A stretch of DNA of 64,000 nt, from the NCBI GenBank assembly GCA_021234155.1, contig JAJEKV010000095.1, forward strand, positions 60,001-124,000, in the 5' to 3' direction. This document shows positions 44,988 to 54,973 of this stretch, one piece after another. The notes under the pieces were generated by a model. The model saw only the letters and a program-made list of their open reading frames with translations, searched no databases and was not told the DNA's origin. Positions within the stretch are counted from its first letter, which is position 1. Every line of letters begins with the position of its first letter. This DNA is from Isoetes taiwanensis. Its lineage: Eukaryota; Streptophyta; Lycopodiopsida; Isoetales; Isoetaceae. The position numbers and the translations under genes are program-made.

Positions 44988-46120
44988 GCCTTATCTCGGC
45001 GCAGCTGTTCTCTGGCCTCTTTAGGAATGGACTGTAAGAGGTTTCGAACTTCCTTACCAGCATTGTTCTGCTTATCCGGCGTGCTAAAAGCGACTTTCTT
45101 CTCCTGGCGACCGTAAGAGTTCTGCTGAGAGGGCCCCGGACTTGGAGAGCGGGGTTTGTAAGGTGTGGACGGCCGTGGCTGCGAGTAAGAAGCAGGACGC
45201 GGATACTGATTCCTTGGTATGTCCTCCTCGAGGCTCAATGCTTTCGCCTCGGCTTCTGCAACTGATTTCGGGTCGATGGCCTTAACCATCCGTTTGATCG
45301 ATGGTGCCAAACCCTCAATATAGCCCTCCACTGCCCTTTTCTCATTCATACCAGGTACATACAGTCTCAGGCGCATAAACTCATCCGTGTAAGCCTGTAC
45401 GGACATACTCTTCTGCTCCAACCTGTAGAAAGTCTGGATCTGTTGGCATTTATGTGCACGAGGCACATAATGCGATTTGAAGGCCTTGGCAAACTTTCTG
45501 AATTTGCATCTACTCCTGTCCAGATGTTTGGCTCTGGCATAGCCCTTCCACCAAATACGGGCAGCTCCGGTAAGGTTTGTGGTGGCAACCTTTCCTGTAT
45601 CCTTCTCTGTCATGCCATAGGACCTGCCGAACTCCTTCATTTCGTCCAGCCAAGATTCGGCATTCAAGCCGCCTCTAGATTTCCCATCAAACTGGGCCAA
45701 TTTCCTGTTCTTCCATATACTAGTTATGGCTGTATCAACTGTCTTGCGGTACTCCTTATCTCGGCGCTTTGCATGACCACCAGATGATGCGGATGATTCA
45801 GATGACACTGAAGTGGCAGACTTTGAGGAGGTGGCACTGTCTCTAGAGGAGCTCCGTCGGCGTTTAGAGTGGGACCTCTTCCGCACGGGTACAGGACTGG
45901 TTCGTGGTGGGGACGGCTGCTGTGCAGGTGGACTAGGTGGCAACGGAGGTAACTCCGGTGCATCCTGTTGTACATGCTGTGGTGGGTTAGCATGCAAGAC
46001 GTAGGCCTGTAATTCGCCTAACTGTCTTTTCATCAGCATCAATTCTTGTTCGGGTGTTAACCGACTGGCGTTTGAGGGTGGCTGCCAGGCGGCATTGCGT
46101 GCACCGTCTATATTAAACAT
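44933..46120 (-). CDS. Gag polyprotein with one zinc knuckle
   Basis: 395 codons. Residues 1-90 are Gln/Pro-rich; residues 85-125 are a Ser/Arg/Lys-rich stretch (RKRSHSKRRRSSSRDS). The retrotransposon gag domain follows (SWLDEMKEFGRSYGMTEKD, AARIWWKGYA, FYRLEQKSMSVQAYTDEFMR, YIEGLAPSIKRMV). A basic Pro-rich linker leads to the zinc knuckle CYRCMRPGHFMNC (C-x2-C-x4-H-x4-C) near the end. Gag would form the particle and bind RNA. It is the best-preserved frame of the element. Confidence 0.9.
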   Translation of the reverse strand: MFNIDGARNAAWQPPSNASRLTPEQELMLMKRQLGELQAYVLHANPPQHVQQDAPELPPLPPSPPAQQPSPPRTSPVPVRKRSHSKRRRSSSRDSATSSKSATSVSSESSASSGGHAKRRDKEYRKTVDTAITSIWKNRKLAQFDGKSRGGLNAESWLDEMKEFGRSYGMTEKDTGKVATTNLTGAARIWWKGYARAKHLDRSRCKFRKFAKAFKSHYVPRAHKCQQIQTFYRLEQKSMSVQAYTDEFMRLRLYVPGMNEKRAVEGYIEGLAPSIKRMVKAIDPKSVAEAEAKALSLEEDIPRNQYPRPASYSQPRPSTPYKPRSPSPGPSQQNSYGRQEKKVAFSTPDKQNNAGKEVRNLLQSIPKEAREQLRRDKACYRCMRPGHFMNCPCYP

Positions 46121-46372
46121 ACGATGATATAAGAAAGAGTACGATAACAGTAAGTGTTATAACAAAGTCATTTTGAGTAGTATCGAGAAACACAAAGTGA
46201 ACACGAAAAAGGACGGAAGCTTCCAATTACAATCGAAATGACGGTTACATCAAAGAAGTTCATACGGAACACAGTTATAAACTTATAGTTATATAATACA
46301 TAGAGAGGCCTGATACAGGCCATTTCCTAGCCATAGTGAAACATAGGAACACACAAAACTGGAAATTACGGC

Positions 46373-46888
46373 TTAAGGGTTTGCGTAGGGATACATGACG
46401 GCATAGCGCACACTCTCACGCACAGCTCTGACGAGCTTGTAACGTGCCCAAGCCTGGATAATAACGGGTTGATAATCCCAAGTGGGGCTAATAATCAGAA
46501 GGTTGAAGAGCCTTCGCAGTGCATAGAAGATTTGCCAGAGATGATCATTAGCATCATCAAAAGCTTGATGTGGGGTCATATTCCAATAATCCCAAGTACG
46601 GGAAAGAGTCCATTTCAGATCATCGTACGCACGTTCTCGAAGGAGAGTAACTATTTCCATCCCCTTGTCAGGATCATAAGGTTGTTCCGGCACCCTAAGC
46701 TCCGCTATGTCATCGTCAACTTCCCGTTCAGGATACTCGTTGTATCGTTCCCCATAGTCCTGTTCAGGAGGTCCTTGTTCATCCATTCTTATCAGATCGG
46801 TGATCCTGTCCTGGTATTCCTCAAGTGTTTTCTTCGCAAGGCGGCGGGAATAATTATATATACATTGAACAATTTCCTTCCACTCCAA
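46373..46888 (-). CDS. Pre-gag ORF, possible H2B-like histone fold
   Basis: 171 codons, uninterrupted, on the gag strand and ending about 250 bases before gag. After an acidic half comes a predicted helical region: AYDDLKWTLSRTW, then NMTPHQAFDDANDHLWQIFY and QPVIIQAWARYKLVRAVRE. Laid on H2B by eye this matches its helix 1, the I-S-x-x-A-x4-N-x5-IF helix 2 pattern, the T-I-T-S-R-E loop and A-V-R of helix 3, with almost no gaps. Identity is low, so an unrelated helical protein remains possible. No other family is recognised. Confidence 0.5.
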   Translation of the reverse strand: MEWKEIVQCIYNYSRRLAKKTLEEYQDRITDLIRMDEQGPPEQDYGERYNEYPEREVDDDIAELRVPEQPYDPDKGMEIVTLLRERAYDDLKWTLSRTWDYWNMTPHQAFDDANDHLWQIFYALRRLFNLLIISPTWDYQPVIIQAWARYKLVRAVRESVRYAVMYPYANP

Positions 46889-47120
46889 CTTAAAGGAAGC
46901 TAATTAATCATTGAAAGGAGAAAATAATTCAATGGTTTTCAACAGTGCAAGAACATAAGAAGATATCCTGAATATATATAAAATTGAAACAGTACATAGA
47001 TTTTAGTGTTGGCCCACTAGAGGTAATGCCAATCAAAATTAATAAAATTTCTTACGATGACCCAATGAAACCTAAAAACTAAGAGGTCGATCCGTCAACA
47101 TCTTGTGCTTGAGTATCAAA

Positions 47121-47636
47121 CTAGGGCTCTGGTCGATGCTGTAGGAGTAACACGCTAGGATTAACTGATGAGGCAGCTGATGAAGCTATTTCTGGAGGAA
47201 CATTTGTAGCCAATGGCGCTGCAACCAGCAGACTCATGTTCATCCAAGAACCAATCTCATGGTCAAACACTGCAATGGCAAGATCACGGTTCACTAGGAT
47301 GATCTGCTCAAGGTTAGGAGCTAACTTCTTGTGGCCGGCTGTGGTGGAAAGTGCCCTTAATGCCCATACAGCCGCCTCCGCTTCAGGGGCAATTGCCTTA
47401 GCAAAGAAGAGAACCTGTCTGCTTGTAAAAGCCGACAAGAAAAACCGGGTAATATGGCATTTCAGGCCCTGAACCATTGGATGGGTTGAAGAGGCCAACT
47501 CAGACTCCAAATTCTGAGGTAGTTCCTCCTCCATGGCAAAGTCTTTCTCCTCCTGAGCATACTGGTTCTCATCACATAAATCCTCCATGGTTGGGTCGTC
47601 CTCCAGCTTGGCGGCGGCGTCGTTGATATTGGGCAC
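47121..47636 (-). CDS. Pre-gag ORF, possible H2A-like histone fold
   Basis: 171 codons, uninterrupted, same strand. The N-terminal 50 residues are acidic (DDPTMEDLCDENQYAQEEKD). The rest, with GLKCHITRFF, EAEAAVWALRALSTTAGHKK and IILVNRDLAIAVFDHEIGSW followed by APLATNVPPEI, can be laid over H2A: R-I-x-R-F at helix 1, a long helix 2, the I-x-x-R-H-x-x-L-A-x-x-x-D-E-E-L helix 3 region and the G-V-x-P-N-I docking tail. The spacing from RF to the helix 3 valine is 60 residues against 56 in H2A. Similarity is weak and not confirmed. Confidence 0.45.
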   Translation of the reverse strand: MPNINDAAAKLEDDPTMEDLCDENQYAQEEKDFAMEEELPQNLESELASSTHPMVQGLKCHITRFFLSAFTSRQVLFFAKAIAPEAEAAVWALRALSTTAGHKKLAPNLEQIILVNRDLAIAVFDHEIGSWMNMSLLVAAPLATNVPPEIASSAASSVNPSVLLLQHRPEP

Positions 47637-47734
47637 ATGTGGCCCGTGAGCTGGAAAGCTGATTCAGAGGCGAAGATGGGGTACCCGAATCATTGCTTGG
47701 CGCGCAAGGACAAGAGTGTCCGATAGGCTCAACA

Positions 47735-48120
47735 TCAAGAGGTTGATAATTGAGCAACCTGATGTATCTCGGCGCGCATAATTGGGCGGGAGTAATCAAT
47801 AAAATCATGCTGACTTCGACAATATTCTGGCCAGCTCATAGAGAAGGTGAGCGGTCCTCGCTTACCCTTATTGGCGATATCTTTGTCGCCCATTGAATGT
47901 CGCATTTCAGCGAGCAAGTAATCTTGATCCCCAACCTTGATGGTAGCAAGCTTAACTCAATCCCACAAGTGCTTGGCCCTTACTACGAGGTAAAGGCCTC
48001 TCTTTAGCTAACTCCTTCCATCATACAAAATCAGCAAAGTTTATCCGCTTTCGTCCTCCCCGGATCGGAGGAAGTGGGGCTTTAGCTTGCTCTAAAAGCG
48101 GTGTCATTACCATCTACATA
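47735..48120 (-). pseudogene. Unrecognised pre-gag coding remnant
   Basis: Two frames give plausible protein: MTPLLEQAKAPLPPIRGGRK then RINFADF (48112-48020), and after a frame change AEMRHSMGDKDIANKGKRGP with SMSWPEYCRSQHDF (47917-47735). Codon-like organisation and strand suggest decayed coding sequence of the retroelement. No family is recognised. Confidence 0.35.
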
Positions 48121-48495
48121 CCTGTCCATAATAAGAGCAAGGGCAAACCGGGCTTCAAAGTATAGCCCATTAGAGCCACAATCAATAATGGGGGGCGTGC
48201 TTAGCATCGTCGATGATGCCCTTGAGGATGTCATAAGCGTGGCGATCATCTCCCAACATATGCTCCACAATATCTCTGTGAAGATAAGGTTGGGGCGGTT
48301 CCCAAAGAATTCCACCTCGGGCAATATTTCCTCATCATAGAACTCTACAAAGGTCGCATAGTCAGGGTGGGCGCGCATATTGTCAATGAGGTCGACTGAA
48401 CTCTGCAACATACAATCCAAGAGAGGGTAAGGAACCTGGGGGTCCCATTGCTCGCCTCCCATATACCATGCTAGTCGGCCAGCGTAGTCCATCAC
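48082..48495 (-). pseudogene. Unrecognised pre-gag ORF, probably frameshifted
   Basis: The open frame begins MDYAGRLAWYMGGEQWDPQV and has DYATFVEFYDEEILPEVEFF. Beyond about 48300 a neighbouring frame (DIVEHMLGDDRHAYDILKGI then IDDAKHAP) looks more protein-like than the annotated one, so a one-base indel is likely. No domain is recognised. Confidence 0.4.
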
Positions 48496-48611
48496 TGCAG
48501 GCGGAAGATGGGAGGAAGAAGGAAACAGGAGTAAGAAATGATGAAATCCTAAAATGACTCTGAATATTTAACTTGTCGGGCGGCACGGGCGTTCGAATTT
48601 CACTCATCATC

Positions 48612-50965
48612 TCTTTTTTTTTTTTTTTTTTTATAAATAGAAATTATATAGTTAGCTAAAATATGATGCACATGAGGTTGCCAACATAATGGCCAATATA
48701 TGATATCTGCAATGAAGGCATGCGCCATGTAATTGATATCTCTCAAAAAATGGCCATGATATGGTAAAATATAGATGACAGTTTGTCTGTTATGGCATAA
48801 AACCATAGGGTTGTGCCTGCTTGAAGGTTTCAGATGAATAAACTAGGTTGTTCTTGTAGCAATATGGCAAATTACAAATAGTCATTTGATTAAACAAAAT
48901 TGATGAAGTTGACATTAACATGTGGAATATGGGAATTTCACTTTTGGACTCTAAAATTGGAGTTGACTTATGGTTGCATTATGGCATTTATACTCACGTT
49001 TTGGAAAAAAGCATGTGCTCCTTACATGCAAGTTACCATTTGCCTAAAAGGCTTTGTTGCATGCACATGCATGGCATATTTTTAGCTCTTGTATAAACTT
49101 ACGACTTGAAAAAAAGAAGGGCTAAGGATGACGACATGCCAAGGAAAAAGGGTAAATGTTAAATGTATTCTAACAAAAAAAGACAGAGTATGCATTCGAA
49201 AGTGAATTCTGTTAGGGTTTCCACATGCTAAATAGGTAGGGTTCCATCCAAGAGGCGTTTGCAAAGAACGGCGGCAGATGCACTTGTACAAGTAGTCCGT
49301 CAAGATAGCAAAAAGGAAAAGCTATACAAGAAATGGAAGGAAGAAGGACGACCTTAATCTTACCACTAGAAGGAAGGTTGAGGCAGAAATGTTGAATGCT
49401 TTTTAAGAGGAAAGTGATCGGTAAACTCCATGCTGCTGCTAGTGCATGTGCATGTATCAAGAATCCTAAGAGGGCTGGAAATAATAGCAGATAAAATAAT
49501 CCTGGGGTGCTTCCCTCAAATTTGTGGAAGACAAACAAGTTGGAGCTATTGAAGGTTTAGTTGATCCCTGAATTTGAAGATACAAATGCATCTTTGCAGC
49601 CAATATGCAACAAAATAAGCGACAAAAACCTTTGGAGCTATCCATGGTGGACCACGATAATCAGGTTCTATTCTAGTTTATCCATTCTCTTATGTTTGCT
49701 AATTATGGTATATCCAAGCATTGAATCTCTGCAGGGCTATGCAAAATCTGATAAGACTTAAGTTGCTCATTAAAAATTCTTAGGTGCTTTGAAGCATAAC
49801 TTTTGAGCTAATCCTAGTAATATCTGCCGGATCCGAAGCGTAATGTCCCGATTGTACATGAATAGATAAGCTGAAATATGTTGATTGTTTGGAGGACAAG
49901 TGCTTGACACGGTCTATATAACATGATATCTTGAAGTTTAACTTAGATCCTTTCTTGCATAAAGTAAAGCATGGAGATTCTTGAAGCCATTTGGAGATAT
50001 AGGAATTTTGGGCTTATAGCTCTAAGCATTTTGGCAGATCTAGAAGTTACACATGTGTTTGGCGGTGTATATGTCTTGAACTTGAAGACATAAATAGATC
50101 TACAAATTGTGGAAAAAGAAGGTAAAGGGTATGGGGCCTATAAATTAAATGATAGCCGGTTGTGCAAGGTAAGGAAACTGTCATGTGCATCTATGCAAAG
50201 CGGTGAAGAAGGTTTGATATGCCATTGAAATTACGTACATATGTGATCCCAAGGGCTAAAGAAGGTTTGATATACCATTGAAATTCTGTACATATGTGAT
50301 CCCAATAAGTTCTGTAACATACTTTTGTGTTGATTCATCTTTATGACATGGTGAAGGGGATAACCCAAGAGACCTAATGCTTACATGTCAGTCTTTGTCA
50401 TTATTACCCTTCTTAGGCTAATTTTTTGGCTGGTTTCTTTGCGGGTAACCAGGTTTCTTGCTCCATGCTTTGATGGATTGTTCTTTACATTTTCAAATTT
50501 GATGTACAAGACTTCAAGTAAGCATGTTCCAAAAGGAAAATGGGAAATATTTACTGTGAGAATATAGTCTATGCTTGAATCAAATTGTCAATCTTGAAAC
50601 TTATGTGTTATTTAATGTTTTGAATATGGAAAATCATTTAATATTGATATCCGGGGATACATGTGTCAACGCTTTAACCGATATTCTAGTTTAAGCCTTT
50701 CATGTATCTTTGAATATTAGAAAAGTAAATTAATTCCAAGTCATTTATTTGAAATTGACATTATGCGTTCATTTTGACATGTTCCAGTTATGATATATAA
50801 TGATAAAATTAAAGTTCTTGAATCTAGTCTTGGCCTAGGTAAGCGTGCTTCTGTAAGTTGTCCTAGGCTGCTAATTCTGCGAACTTGGTATTCCCGCAAG
50901 GACTACTAAGGATGAAAATCGTTATCGATTTTAAAAGTTTTTTTTTTTTTTTTTTTTTTTCGGTT
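48612..50965. other. AT-rich block between T runs, likely insertion in the retrotransposon leader
   Basis: A 20-base T run at about 48613 and another at about 50940-50962 bound roughly 2.3 kb of AT-rich sequence with only small frames. Codon-rich, GC-richer sequence lies on both sides. A poly(A)-tailed insertion on the minus strand is one reading; clear target duplications were not found. Confidence 0.4.
50208..50310. repeat. 53-bp tandem duplication
   Basis: GAAGGTTTGATAT-CCATTGAAATT-GTACATATGTGATCCCAA begins at 50208 and at 50261. Confidence 0.9.
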
Positions 50966-51075
50966 AATTTACGTAATTGTAGGAAAATTCACAATTTAAA
51001 ATAAGAGGTCAAAACAGTTCTGTATTAATATATATATACCGATTTACATAGATACAAAATTGTTATGTACATAAT

Positions 51076-51659
51076 TACAACCGTTCCCCACCGGATCCGG
51101 GCGTGCCAACCGTAGGTCTTTTGTCATGATGGTTTCGCTTGGCATGGATGGCACATAGGTTTGCATCGCCAAAGAGGGCCACCAAGTAAGCCTCGGGCCG
51201 CCTCTGAAGTGCTAGAATGGCATGAGTTTGAAAGCGAAGGTCCGTCTTAAATTCTTGGGCAATCTCGGACGGTATTTGGAAAGGAAGTTTTAAATAACGG
51301 GGAACTTCGGTGGATTTACGGTACTTCCTTATCTCCAGTGCCGCGGTACCGGGCTTATAGCGATGCCTCCTCTAGGTTGGGGTGCGACTCGGGTAGGGTC
51401 TTCCCTGTTAGGGATGTCGGGCTTCACGGATGATGTTGTCCGCGGTTATCCCTATGACCTTAGCGATTCCTCCTCGAGCCCTAAGGCTGATCCTTATCTT
51501 GAGCACCGGATCTTTGGGGTGTCTTCTTTTGTCTTGGCCGAGAACACGGACTTCTGCGGGTGGTTTCTCTGCAGATGCCTTTCTTCCTCTTCCTTCCTCG
51601 GCCGCTCCTTCACGGCCCCGGTTGCCCTCTCTTGCTCTCTCCTCTGCCCGATCACGCAT
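51076..51659 (-). pseudogene. Histone H3-like protein encoded in the retrotransposon
   Basis: On the gag strand, 51366-51121 reads [41 protein letters not shown] and [20 protein letters not shown]. This is the histone H3 fold from the end of the tail through helix 3; canonical H3 has HRFRPG, REIRKYQKST, KLPFQ, REIAQ-x-FKTDLRFQ and LCAIHAKR. The following T-I-M-T-K-D-L-x-L-A-R is present one frame away. The upstream frame from 51659 (Glu/Arg-rich, 84 codons, then a stop) may be an N-terminal tail; two stops separate it from the fold. H3 residues for a working nucleosome are partly altered (one Arg missing in L-R-E-I, R-L-V-R replaced). Confidence 0.88.
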
Positions 51660-51994
51660 TCTCTTGATTACGCTCTTGTTCTACTGGCGATGGATAGTAT
51701 CCTCTGAAGCTTAGCGGCCTCCTCAGATCAAGCGTGTTGCCTTACGTGCTTGTGCTGGGAGCTGCGCCGCTCCTACGCTTTCGCTTTTCCCGGCTATCCA
51801 GAATCTCTGTTCTTACATTTAAGTTCGAGAAAATGGCGTGGAGGGTTGGCTTCGCATATATCGGCTTCGGCGCATTTGGAATTGATCTGTGAAAATTCCG
51901 GGTGTTCCGGCTTCGGATAATGCGATTAGTTTCCTCCTCATATGAAAAATTTGGGAGAGTGTAGGATCCCCATCAAAGAAGGCACATCCGTTTC

Positions 51995-52408
51995 CTAGAT
52001 AGCGGTATCAGGAAGCTGGGTCATCGGTCTGCAACCCCTTTGCCAGGTTCGCTTGTGCCATTTGCAAAATGTTTTGGGAGTGTGTTTGTATGGCCTCAGC
52101 AGATTGCTCGTCCCCTTAGATTGGGAAGCAGGTGTATACTTTTGGACGCCATCTTCCTGCTCAACTACGGTGTACGTTTCTTGGATGGCATTAAGCTTGT
52201 ACACGAAGCGCTCGTTATAGCAAAAGAGCGGAAAAGGTATCCTAACTCCTTCATAGAAGCGTTTGACAAAGTACTCCAGTAGCTCCTCTGTTTTGGCCTC
52301 CTCCTCAGGCGAGGGGTTTGGGCGTGGCAGCAGTTGAGCCATCAGAGACTCTATAGGGGACTTGGAGTAGCGAGGCTTACGCGAGTAGACTTGCTTGGCT
52401 TCCTCCAT
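51995..52408 (-). CDS. Unrecognised pre-gag ORF of the retrotransposon
   Basis: 137 codons from MEEAKQVYSRKPRYSK. The middle is helical and charged (EEEAKTEELLEYFVKRFYEG) and the end is rich in Lys and Trp. It is the first ORF after the 5' LTR and its 5' portion is duplicated at 54183-54385. No family is recognised. Confidence 0.45.
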   Translation of the reverse strand: MEEAKQVYSRKPRYSKSPIESLMAQLLPRPNPSPEEEAKTEELLEYFVKRFYEGVRIPFPLFCYNERFVYKLNAIQETYTVVEQEDGVQKYTPASQSKGTSNLLRPYKHTPKTFCKWHKRTWQRGCRPMTQLPDTAI

Positions 52409-52730
52409 CCTTGAAAGGGGAACTAACTAGGGCCAAGGGCTGAGAGAAAAGGTGAGGGACGAGGTCCGGCTATGGCGGAGAGAAGCTTCAATTCGGGCGT
52501 GGCTATGGCGGCTAAGTTGAGCTCAAGGAAGCGTAGGCGTCAAAAAAGTGAAAAAAAGTTACCTTTGACTAACTTTTTTTAAAATTTTAACCCTAAAAAA
52601 ACTTTTTATGAAAAAGTGGCGGAGCGCGTTTTTCGAGGTGGCGGGCACCCCCTACCTCGAGGTCGCCACGGGCGCCAGCGGCGTCCGGATACCTCCTGCC
52701 CGCCACTTAGGGTTAGGGTTTTTTTTTTTT
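52210..52730. repeat. Leader segment duplicated at 54183-54700 (copy 1)
   Basis: GCTCGTTATAGCAAAAGAGC opens both copies. They stay parallel through GTATCCTAACTCCTTCATAG, AAAAAGTGGCGGAGCGCG and GCCACTTAGGGTTAGG. The distance is about 1.97 kb. The G/C-rich words (GGCGGGCACCCC) recur a third time at about 54711. Confidence 0.92.
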
Positions 52731-54182
52731 TTTTATGCATTAATAAATGTAAATATCCAATTGCTTAGACATGGGGTCTTTTTTGATGAAGTATTGGCCA
52801 TTGTGGGCTTTACAAATTAAAATGATCCTTTAAACTCTTGTTTGCCATATGTTGGAAATCCATACTTAATGCGTGGAACTGCTTGAATGGGCTATGCATT
52901 TGGACTTCGCAAGGGAAGTTGCATTATTTAATATTTTACATAACCCTTTTAATGCATGGTTTCTATCTGGCTTGCATGCATGCATTTTTAGCATGAGATT
53001 ATTATTACTTGCAAGGAAATTGAAGTGTGTTGCTAAAAGAGGGAGAATAGATGGAGATTATATGCCCGTTTGGCAACCCAACATATTGGGTTCGTTGCCC
53101 CAATTCAAGGAGCACAAAGGTATGTTTTTACTTCAATGTTGCCCTATGGTCGATAACGTGAGAAGATATCACCTATATATTTTGGTTGCACCGTTTTTGC
53201 GATCGCGAATCATTTATATGCCCTAGCGGTGCCTAGCAATGCCCAAGATCTTATAAGGTTACCATGCACCTTTTGTGTTGATCTTCCAAAGACTATGCAT
53301 CTTCTACGACTCTACAAATTTACTTTTTATTTGACAAATCTTTGTAATGTTCAATAGTTTATTGGTTGAGACACTTGCACTGTAGAAATGGCGAGAGGTT
53401 CAAAACTATAGAACACTTTTCACATGGCATTTTATTTTATGCCCTAAAGCGCCGAAAGCCTAATGCGGCCAAGATGCTTTTTACTCCAAAGGCGCCAAGC
53501 ATAAAACCGCTCTTTTTGTGCGCCATGGCTTGACCGGATTTTTGTTGCTTCTCTAAGACTCAGACGTTTCAAATCCGGGCTTTAATACAAAGCCTTGTGA
53601 AGCTCTTGCCAAGAAATCTGCGGATAACTGGATTTGGTCATTGTCTACACATTCTTAGCATCGGTGAAGCTGATCTTCTAAAATGGATGTTATCTCATGC
53701 TACCGATGCAACACTAAGATATCTTTGATCTTCTTACACAAGCGGCTTCATTCCAGTCGGTATATATCTAATTTGACATTTGAATATTTATTCCTATCTG
53801 TTATTCCGTGGATCGGCAAATAGGTGAAGTTAAAAAGCTGCACGATATTCAATAATCTCGATTTGTTAATATGCAATTTTGCATTGATTTTCCATGTGAG
53901 TACACAAGTTTCCATTAATTTTTCATATAGCTTATCTTTGTCTTTGCTTTGGACAAAAACTATAAGCATTTCACATCTTTGTTACTATATAATCAAGGGC
54001 TCTAATTTCTTAGACTTAATAATGCATCTGCTGAAATTTGGATCAAAGATATCCATTCTTTGGAATTTAGTGCATCCAATCTTTGGAATGCTATCTTTGG
54101 AACTTTGCTATTCTATACATTATACAAAGCAGTGTCTATTTCTAACGTATATACTATTGACTAATAACCTCTATTGAGAAGA
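52731..54182. other. AT-rich segment between the duplicated leader copies
   Basis: About 1.45 kb of AT-rich sequence beginning after a T run. Frames at 52873-53226 and 53824-54177 have no recognisable domain. It is probably an insertion associated with the duplication. Confidence 0.4.
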
Positions 54183-54700
54183 GCTCGTTATAGCAAAAGA
54201 GCGTAAAAGGTATCCTAACTCCTTCATAGAAGCGTTTGACAAAGTACTCCAAAGAGCTCCTGCTTTGGCCTCCTCCTCTCCCGAGGGGTTTGGGCGTGGC
54301 GGCGGTTGAGCCATCGAGGAGACTCTATAGGGGACTTGGAGTAGCGAGGCTTACACTTGAGTAGACTTGCTTGGCTTCCTCCATCCTTGAAAGGCGAGGG
54401 AATAGGTGGGCGGGCGGGCGGCTTGAGAGAGAAAGGTGAGGGGCCAGGTCCGGCTATGGCGGAGAGAAGCTTCCAATTCCGGTGGCTATGGCGGCTAGGG
54501 CGAGCTCAAGGGCGCTAGGCGTCAAAAAAGTGAAAGAAAAGTTACCTTTGACTAACTTTTAAAATTTTAACCCTAAAAAAACTTTTTATGAAAAAGTGGC
54601 GGAGCGCGTTTTTCGAGGTGGCGGGCACCCCTACCTCGGCGCCGCCCGCGCCCGGCGGCGTCCGGGGTACCTCCCCGCCAGCCACTTAGGGTTAGGTTTT
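54183..54700. repeat. Leader segment, copy 2
   Basis: Second copy of 52210-52730, with small indels. Confidence 0.92.
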
Positions 54701-54960
54701 TTTTTTCGAGTGGCGGGCACCCCTATCCCGAGGTTTCTACTGAGCGCGCCACGACACCCCGGGTACCCCCTGCCCGCCACTTAGGGTTAGGGTTGGGTAC
54801 CGGGTACACCCCTCTTAATTACAATTAGACCACGTTAAAGCAAGCATGACGGCATCCCTTACACCACCCAAAACTCATACTACTCCAAAATCCTCACTCT
54901 CTAGCTAACGATCTATCGAGTTAGTATGTGGCGGTGCAATAGTTTGGCTTCGGGGAACCA

Positions 54961-54973
54961 TGCTCGATACCTT
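54961..54973 (-). other. Primer-binding site (initiator-Met tRNA type, degraded)
   Basis: On the minus strand AAGGTATCGAGCA directly follows the 5' LTR end. The consensus for initiator-Met priming is TGGTATCAGAGC; one base is lost and two differ. Confidence 0.65.

Noticed and set aside
48082-48495. Apparent H2A-like pattern in the pre-gag ORF
   Set aside because: The resemblance depended on residues after about 48300, where a neighbouring frame gives a more natural protein. With a one-base shift the pattern disappears.
51440-51659. H4-like words (KRRH, RARGGIAKVIG) ahead of the H3 fold, suggesting an H4-H3 doublet as in some giant viruses
   Set aside because: Only about 20 positions can be matched and helices 2 and 3 of H4 are missing before H3 begins, so it is safer to call it an N-terminal extension.
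53361-53410. Second tRNA-like SINE (TGGTTGAGACACTTG and AGGTTCAAAACT)
   Set aside because: The boxes deviate from consensus, no tail follows and no body similarity to the 20.4-kb SINE is seen.
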